Below, one piece after another: positions 30,830-37,884 of a stretch of 37,884 nt of DNA. This DNA comes from Actinomycetota bacterium (GTDB lineage: Bacteria > Actinomycetota > Acidimicrobiia > Acidimicrobiales > Microtrichaceae): contig CAUJEC010000095.1 in the NCBI GenBank assembly GCA_963169245.1, positions 1 to 37,884 on the forward strand. Direction: 5' to 3'. The position numbers were made by a program, and so were the translations under genes. Each line of letters opens with the position of its first letter. Position 1 is the first letter of the stretch. The notes under the pieces are model-generated. The model was given only the letters and a program-made list of their open reading frames with translations, had not been told where the DNA came from and searched no databases.

Positions 30830-32320
30830 CTACTCGCCGGGACCGAGTGGAAATGCGGAGCTGAGCGAGAAGTCTGGCACCGACTCAAAGGTCCTCAGTG
30901 ACTCGACGACCACAGGACCGCTCGCGTCGACGCGATAGGTGCGTGTCGCTGCGGTGGCAACCGACCCGACCGAGAGCCTGACCGCCACTCCGTCACCGGG
31001 GGCAATCTCTTGATTGCGGAGCACCAAGGCAGGTTTGCCGTCATCACCTCGGGTGGAGACGTCGACCTTGACGCGCTTGTCACCGGGATTGCGGATGAAC
31101 GCCATCGGATCGTTAGAGGCGCCCGTCAGGATTCCATCGAGTATCCAGTCCTTCGCCGAGCCGCTGACTCCCGTGTCAGCACCCACACCATCACCTAGCG
31201 AGGCTCGTGAAACGGTTGCAGCGTCGCCGGTGGCTGGTGCGGCCGTCAGACGAATAGTTCGCTGCACAACTACTGCCTCACCCGGTTCTGATTCGATGCT
31301 GATCGAGTGAAACCCGACATCTGGGACTCGCCCCTCCTTACTCAGATCAAGAACGCTGTAGCGGCGAGCTGGCACTCTCATCTCGAACGGCTCCGGGGCC
31401 ATGTCGGTTCCCCCGTAGGGTGTCACCTGAACCCGCACCACCGCTGCGGTCGTGTTCGGGTTGAACACGACCAGGGACTCGGAGGCTCCAGAATCCTTGA
31501 AACCACCAGCAAAGTCCCATGACTCACGGGGCTGGGCAACCGGGGCAGTAAGCCTGAGACCGCTGAATGGACCCACCTCGGCGATCTTGACCTGGGCGAA
31601 GCTCTGGACCGACTGCGCGAACGCCCTACCGGAGCGAACCCTGACCGTGACTGCGAACTGGTCACGTCGCTGGATCTGCGCTGCAAGGTCCAGCACCTTC
31701 ACGGTTCCGGCCGGGACAACCACGCCCGTCCACTCGGTCGGCGATCGAACGCCATCGGCCACTGCTGAGGTCACATCGACTCCGGCGTCGGAGGAGAACG
31801 GGTTGAACAGGACCAGTTGTGCAGTGGCCCCGATCAGCGATGTCTGCGATGGGAAGTACCAACTGGCCGAGGCCTCACGCTGACAGGGTGCTGCGTCGGC
31901 GACATCGCTGGAGATGATCCAACTGGTGGCCACTACACCACCTCTTGGCGCCTCGACCATTGCAGCGAGCCCCGAGGCGGAGAACAAGACATCAAGGTCC
32001 AGCGAGACTATTGCGTTGGCCTCGACCTTGATCTCTTGGGATCCGACCTTTCCCTCGGCTCCGAAGGCCGTAACCCTTGTCTCGACAGAACGTGAACCGG
32101 TGTTGGTGATGAAGATCTGGTGGTGTGGTGCGGGGTCGAGCGAGGCGCTCCCCCCTGCGCAGAACCAAGTCGATGAGATGTCGTTCTCGGCGCCGACCGC
32201 AGGGACGCCAATTCCCGTTCGAGCATCAGTCTGGAGCGGTGCCCTGCCGTTCCAGACACCCGCCATGAGTCCGACCGCCACCACCACGATGCTGACGAGG
32301 ACGAGTCGTGCTCTATCCAT
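30830..32320 (-). CDS. DUF5719 family secreted/anchored protein
   Basis: A 496-residue protein. One N-terminal helix (LVLVSIVVVAVGLMAGVW) is followed by an extracytoplasmic beta-rich region: STWFCAGG, HQIFITNTGSRSVETRVTAFG, ASWYFPSQ, LVLFNPFSSDAGVDV, WDFAGGF and SLVVFNPNTTAAVVRVQVTPYG, which read as repeated Ig-like or immunoglobulin-type strands with 'xFNP' turns. This matches DUF5719, which in many actinobacteria directly follows a giant GT2 glycosyltransferase, as here. It overlaps that gene by 8 bp. Function unknown; a partner in cell-envelope glycan assembly is the likely reading. Confidence 0.82.
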   Translation of the reverse strand: MDRARLVLVSIVVVAVGLMAGVWNGRAPLQTDARTGIGVPAVGAENDISSTWFCAGGSASLDPAPHHQIFITNTGSRSVETRVTAFGAEGKVGSQEIKVEANAIVSLDLDVLFSASGLAAMVEAPRGGVVATSWIISSDVADAAPCQREASASWYFPSQTSLIGATAQLVLFNPFSSDAGVDVTSAVADGVRSPTEWTGVVVPAGTVKVLDLAAQIQRRDQFAVTVRVRSGRAFAQSVQSFAQVKIAEVGPFSGLRLTAPVAQPRESWDFAGGFKDSGASESLVVFNPNTTAAVVRVQVTPYGGTDMAPEPFEMRVPARRYSVLDLSKEGRVPDVGFHSISIESEPGEAVVVQRTIRLTAAPATGDAATVSRASLGDGVGADTGVSGSAKDWILDGILTGASNDPMAFIRNPGDKRVKVDVSTRGDDGKPALVLRNQEIAPGDGVAVRLSVGSVATAATRTYRVDASGPVVVESLRTFESVPDFSLSSAFPLGPGE

Positions 32321-35300
32321 CGTGAGCTTCCTGACTCTCGGTTGCAGACTCGCTGCTCACTGCTGGGCCACCGTCGGGCACAGGGTCTCCGCCCGTTGCA
32401 CCCGTGCCTGAGCGACCAGTTGTCGCTGACACGGTGAGGATCCTCTCGGCAGGAGTTGTCGAACGGCTGACCTTGGCGAGTCTCAGATGACGCCTGCCTC
32501 TGCTGAGCACCAGGAAAACCAGCGCCACCAACGACACGACCTGAAGCATCTGAAGCAGTCGGAACGTCCACGGTGTCTTGAATCGCAGCGTCCATTCTCC
32601 AGAACTCGGGACATCAAATCGCTGGCCCCATCCCCTCCAGTCGGATTTCCTGGCCCCTTCGGTTCCCTTGGTGAGAGTCCATCCGGGATCCGCGGTGACC
32701 GATTGGAAGACTGTCATGCCCGCCTTCAGCTCACCTCGGAACCGTGTGCCCGACCCGCGTCGCAGCACCGGTGCAGGCAGTCCTGGATCTGTCCAGATCT
32801 GGGCACTCAGTGTGTCGACATCGCCCTCCCGGTCGACAGAATCGGTGATATCGGAACGCTGAGGCCAGTTACCATCGACCCGGAACATGACCATGGCCGG
32901 ATTGACATCGATCGAAGTCAGGTCCACTTGCGAAAGCATCGCAGTTACGGCGCTGCGATGCATCGGGGCCTGCGCTCTGGCATAGGGAACGGGGTTCGAG
33001 CGATCCACGATGATGACGTACTTGACGCCCAGTGGTCCGAGTAGCCGACCCAGTCTGCTGGTCTGTCCGTCCATGGCGGCCCGGACAGCCTTGGCAAGGG
33101 TTCCGACGCCCGTTCCGCCGTCTGCCCGATAGCGCGACGACAGTCCTGGTTCCAGCCCGATCGACGTTCCAATGGCCAGACTCGACTCGTCAAGACTCCA
33201 ACTGGCCACCGGCAGGACATCCGCGTCGCCGATCCAGACGGTTCTGAAGTTTCGAGCGTCGTCGACCGGTTCGAGCACCGAATCGAAGTCACCCCCGGGC
33301 TGATACCAGCGACCGTCCAAGGACGCTACGGCGATGGGCACCACGCCGACGAGCAGGCCGACAGCCGCGACTCCGGCAAAGATCTGGGTTGCCCCGAACT
33401 CCGATCCGAGGACGTCGGTCTCGAAGCTCAGTGCCCCGATCCCGACTGCGATTGTCATCGCAATGACCGTCGGCATCAGTATCAACTCCAGACCTGCTCC
33501 GCCGAATAGGTCGCTCTTTGCCAGCACGATCGCGACACCCCACGAGGACAGGGCGACCAGCCATGAGGACAGCGCCCACCCGAATCGCCATCCGCGTGCC
33601 GCCACCAGTCCGAACAGGGCGGCCAGAAGCATTCCCCAACCGAGCAGTCCCGTCCTGAGAGCTCCAATGGATCCGGTCATGATCTGCGCGGCCGATGGTG
33701 ATGCGACCCCGGTGCGGAACAGGCCGGTAAGCGACCCGAGATCTCCATCGCGTAGGACCGAGTACAGCCATGGGGACGCGACAACGCCTGCGCCAAGTCC
33801 GCTGAGCAGAGCAAGGCCGACCATGTGCAACCCGGCGCGTCGATCGATCAGGACGATCGCCACAAGACCGAAGATGAGTGCTGTATCGACCAGGATCATG
33901 GCCCCCAGCGGGCTTGCCGCCAAGACGAGCCCGAGGATCAGCGCCGAGCCTGCGAACACCCGCCAGAAGTCATCGGTGCCCACCCCGGCTTGATGTCGTA
34001 CACCATCATCCGGATCCGTCGGGCCGCGGTCCGAGGCTCCATCGCCAAGCGCGAGTCCCACACCAGCAAACGGTTCTAGTCCCGCCCCTCTCGCCAGTCG
34101 ACGGATGAACCACGGCGCTGCCGCATAGACGCACAGGGCCTGGAATCTGCCCTCCGAGATCGCGTTGAGAACTATCGGGTTGAGCGTGTAGACGACAAGA
34201 GCAGCGCCCCGGGCGGCGATGGAGCCTGACCTGTTGAACAGTTTCCACGCCCCAAGCGCACCGACTACGAGCGGTCCGAGAATGAACAGCCTTCGCACTG
34301 CCGAGAGGGATCCGAGAAGAACCCAACCACTGACCCCGGCGAGGGGAACGATCCCGGGCGCCACAGCAGGTTCCCCGAAACCGCTCTCGCGCCATCCGCT
34401 CAGCCACTCTCGAATGAGACTCCAAGGGCTGCTGCCGATCAGTGGAATCTCGCGCATAGCCGGGATCTGACCGAGAATCAGATCGCGCCCGCCATAGAGC
34501 ATCACAACCAAGGCCAGCACCGTGAGAGCAACCCCCACGCGCTTGGATCGGGATGTTGCATCCACAAGATATCCACGTCCACTTGCGGCCAGGGCCTGTA
34601 GTCGGCTCTCGCCTTCGGCGCCACGGATCAGGGTCCTGAGCCTTGAGCTTCCCTGCCTCATGAGGCCGACGTATGAACTGTCGGGAACGGTCCGGGTTCG
34701 TTTGACGACCCCCCTTGACTTCGAGAGTGACCCGATGTGGAACGCGTTCCATGCCCACGCACTCGCTATGTCGCCCGCACGCTGGAATCGCCCGAGAAGC
34801 ATCGAGCCCAGTAGGTCGATCAGGGAGAGAACCGCCGCCACCGGCAGAACCCGAAGAAGTCGCCCGAGCGAATAGTTCTTGAGCATCGTCCGCGTGTCGT
34901 GGCGAATCTCAAGTCGCTGACGATTGTCTATATGACGACGGTCCTCGAAACGTTCCCTGTGGGCGACAACCGCGGCCGGGCAGTACGCCACCGATGCTCC
35001 GGCGGACTGACTCCTCCAACAGATGTCGACGTCCTCGCCGAAGAAGGGGATCCTTTCGTCGAATCCGCCGAGCGTCGCGAACAGGTCTGCTCGAATGAGC
35101 ATCGCTGCGCTGGAGACGGCGAATACAGGACGAGGAGTGTCGTGTTGGGACTGGTCCAACTCGCCCGGTTCGGAGATCTGTGACGAGAACCCGAATGGGT
35201 CGACCCTGATCCCGACGGACCTGAGAATCTGGGGATCGTCCCAGTCGACGAGTTTGGGTCCAACCACGCCCGCGTTGGATCGGAACGCCTCTGCGACGAG

Positions 35301-35840
35301 TTCTGTCAAAGCGTTGGGAGCCAGTCGAACGTCGTCGTGACAGAACAGATAGAACGCAGCGCCCTCGATGGACTCAAGCGCTGTGTTGGCAGCAGCGGAG
35401 AACCCGCTGTCGGAATCGACCCGTTTCACAAACGCCGTTGGCAGGATCTCGGCTATTCGATCGTTCAGGCCCTCTGATCCGCCATTGTCGATGACAAGAA
35501 CGGTCAGGTTGTCGTAATCGACCTCCGCCAGGGAATCGAGGGTCTCCTCGAACCAGACGCCCGGGTCATGAGCGACCAGAACCGCAACCACGGGAGGAGT
35601 GCCATAGCCCTCCTGGACAGATGAGGGCGCAGCGCCCAGATCCTCATCATCGAACGCGTCGACCTCAGACACATGGTCCTGATCGGCAGTTGGATGGTCT
35701 GTGGTATGGGAGTCGTCGTCAGCGGAGGAAATGACTTCGTCCTTCGTTGCGGAAAAGGCGATCGTATCGCGCTGCACGGTGGGTCCATCCACATAAGGCA
35801 CTCTCCTCAGGCTGGTGTGGGTCAGAACCGCTTGGCTCAC
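32313..35840 (-). CDS. Giant polytopic GT2 family glycosyltransferase
   Basis: A 1175-residue protein. An acidic disordered N-tail (about 70 residues) leads to a GT2 domain (about 75-310): VVAVLVAHDPGVWFEETLDSLAEV, VIDNGGSEG, SGFSAAANTALE, CHDDVRLAPNAL with the DxD-like metal site, GGFDERIPFFGEDVDICWR with the catalytic acidic residue, and AVVAHRERF. The following 800 residues contain about ten or more hydrophobic helices and an extracytoplasmic beta domain near 1000-1110, before a last helix (LLQMLQVVSLVALVFLVLS) and a Ser/Thr/Gly tail. Such proteins add sugars to envelope glycans in actinobacteria. Start GTG 35840, or GTG 35792 behind GAGGAG. Next to deoxyhexose genes on the opposite strand. 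Confidence 0.88.
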   Translation of the reverse strand: MSQAVLTHTSLRRVPYVDGPTVQRDTIAFSATKDEVISSADDDSHTTDHPTADQDHVSEVDAFDDEDLGAAPSSVQEGYGTPPVVAVLVAHDPGVWFEETLDSLAEVDYDNLTVLVIDNGGSEGLNDRIAEILPTAFVKRVDSDSGFSAAANTALESIEGAAFYLFCHDDVRLAPNALTELVAEAFRSNAGVVGPKLVDWDDPQILRSVGIRVDPFGFSSQISEPGELDQSQHDTPRPVFAVSSAAMLIRADLFATLGGFDERIPFFGEDVDICWRSQSAGASVAYCPAAVVAHRERFEDRRHIDNRQRLEIRHDTRTMLKNYSLGRLLRVLPVAAVLSLIDLLGSMLLGRFQRAGDIASAWAWNAFHIGSLSKSRGVVKRTRTVPDSSYVGLMRQGSSRLRTLIRGAEGESRLQALAASGRGYLVDATSRSKRVGVALTVLALVVMLYGGRDLILGQIPAMREIPLIGSSPWSLIREWLSGWRESGFGEPAVAPGIVPLAGVSGWVLLGSLSAVRRLFILGPLVVGALGAWKLFNRSGSIAARGAALVVYTLNPIVLNAISEGRFQALCVYAAAPWFIRRLARGAGLEPFAGVGLALGDGASDRGPTDPDDGVRHQAGVGTDDFWRVFAGSALILGLVLAASPLGAMILVDTALIFGLVAIVLIDRRAGLHMVGLALLSGLGAGVVASPWLYSVLRDGDLGSLTGLFRTGVASPSAAQIMTGSIGALRTGLLGWGMLLAALFGLVAARGWRFGWALSSWLVALSSWGVAIVLAKSDLFGGAGLELILMPTVIAMTIAVGIGALSFETDVLGSEFGATQIFAGVAAVGLLVGVVPIAVASLDGRWYQPGGDFDSVLEPVDDARNFRTVWIGDADVLPVASWSLDESSLAIGTSIGLEPGLSSRYRADGGTGVGTLAKAVRAAMDGQTSRLGRLLGPLGVKYVIIVDRSNPVPYARAQAPMHRSAVTAMLSQVDLTSIDVNPAMVMFRVDGNWPQRSDITDSVDREGDVDTLSAQIWTDPGLPAPVLRRGSGTRFRGELKAGMTVFQSVTADPGWTLTKGTEGARKSDWRGWGQRFDVPSSGEWTLRFKTPWTFRLLQMLQVVSLVALVFLVLSRGRRHLRLAKVSRSTTPAERILTVSATTGRSGTGATGGDPVPDGGPAVSSESATESQEAHDG

Positions 35841-35889
35841 CTCTAGAGTGGATACCGATGAGCCCGCTCACCCGATCGAGGACCCGCCC

Positions 35890-37882
<1,993 letters not shown>

Positions 37883-37884
37883 GC

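Overview
The window reads as chromosomal DNA from a free-living actinobacterium of roughly 60% GC. Support comes from the WS/DGAT acyltransferase, a CYP142-like P450, an NDMA-type alcohol dehydrogenase, a DUF222/13E12 HNH protein with a TCGAAC-N4-GTTCGA SOS box, a DUF5719 plus giant GT2 pair, many GTG starts and probable leaderless promoters. A member of the Acidimicrobiia (Ilumatobacter-like) is my best guess; this is inference, as no rRNA or marker gene is present. I found no tRNA, rRNA, insertion sequence, prophage or CRISPR array.

Layout. 1-1.6 kb: end of a ferric-iron ABC importer operon (ATPase, then lipoprotein binding protein cut by the window edge), minus strand. 1.7-6 kb: AidB-type acyl-CoA dehydrogenase (-), YaaA (+), a short Hsp20 (-) and an SDR oxidoreductase with expanded peptide repeats (-). 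6-13 kb: DUF222-HNH protein under a LexA-type operator (+), pirin (-), CDF metal exporter (-), a second Hsp20 behind a HAIR-like palindrome (+), DUF488 (-) and a UbiB/ABC1 kinase (-). 13-16 kb: WS/DGAT acyltransferase and alpha/beta hydrolase, translationally coupled (+), preceded by nine copies of an 8-bp repeat. 16-21 kb: meso-diaminopimelate dehydrogenase, membrane-anchored YceI, a two-gene ABC-2 exporter and a DMT-family transporter without a usable start codon (all -). 21-25.7 kb: a 1016-residue secreted protein with seven MBG-like modules and a CYP142-like P450 (-). 25.8-28 kb: secreted Thr/Pro-rich protein and NDMA-dependent alcohol dehydrogenase (+). 28-30.2 kb: threonine-aldolase-family enzyme and mesaconyl-CoA hydratase (-). 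30.3-35.8 kb: thioredoxin-like protein, DUF5719 and a giant polytopic GT2 glycosyltransferase (-). 35.9-37.9 kb: GDP-4-keto-6-deoxymannose reductase and GDP-mannose 4,6-dehydratase (+), which together predict GDP-deoxyhexose (probably GDP-D-rhamnose) synthesis for surface glycans next to the GT2 gene.

The most unusual signal is not a gene. Short tandem repeats sit repeatedly on gene ends. At least six genes (aidB, pirin, ubiB-like, ddh, mesaconyl-CoA hydratase, thioredoxin-like) have the stop codon inside a tandemly repeated unit. In two of them (aidB and the hydratase) a degenerate unit of about 17 bp repeats the TGA itself at 16-18 bp steps, placing stops in successive frames. Two genes (yaaA, SDR) have similar duplications across the start codon, and an 8-bp x 9 array precedes the WS/DGAT gene. 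The best-supported regulatory signals are a perfect LexA box fused to a TATAAT -10 over a leaderless DUF222-HNH start, and the HspR-like palindrome before the second hsp20.
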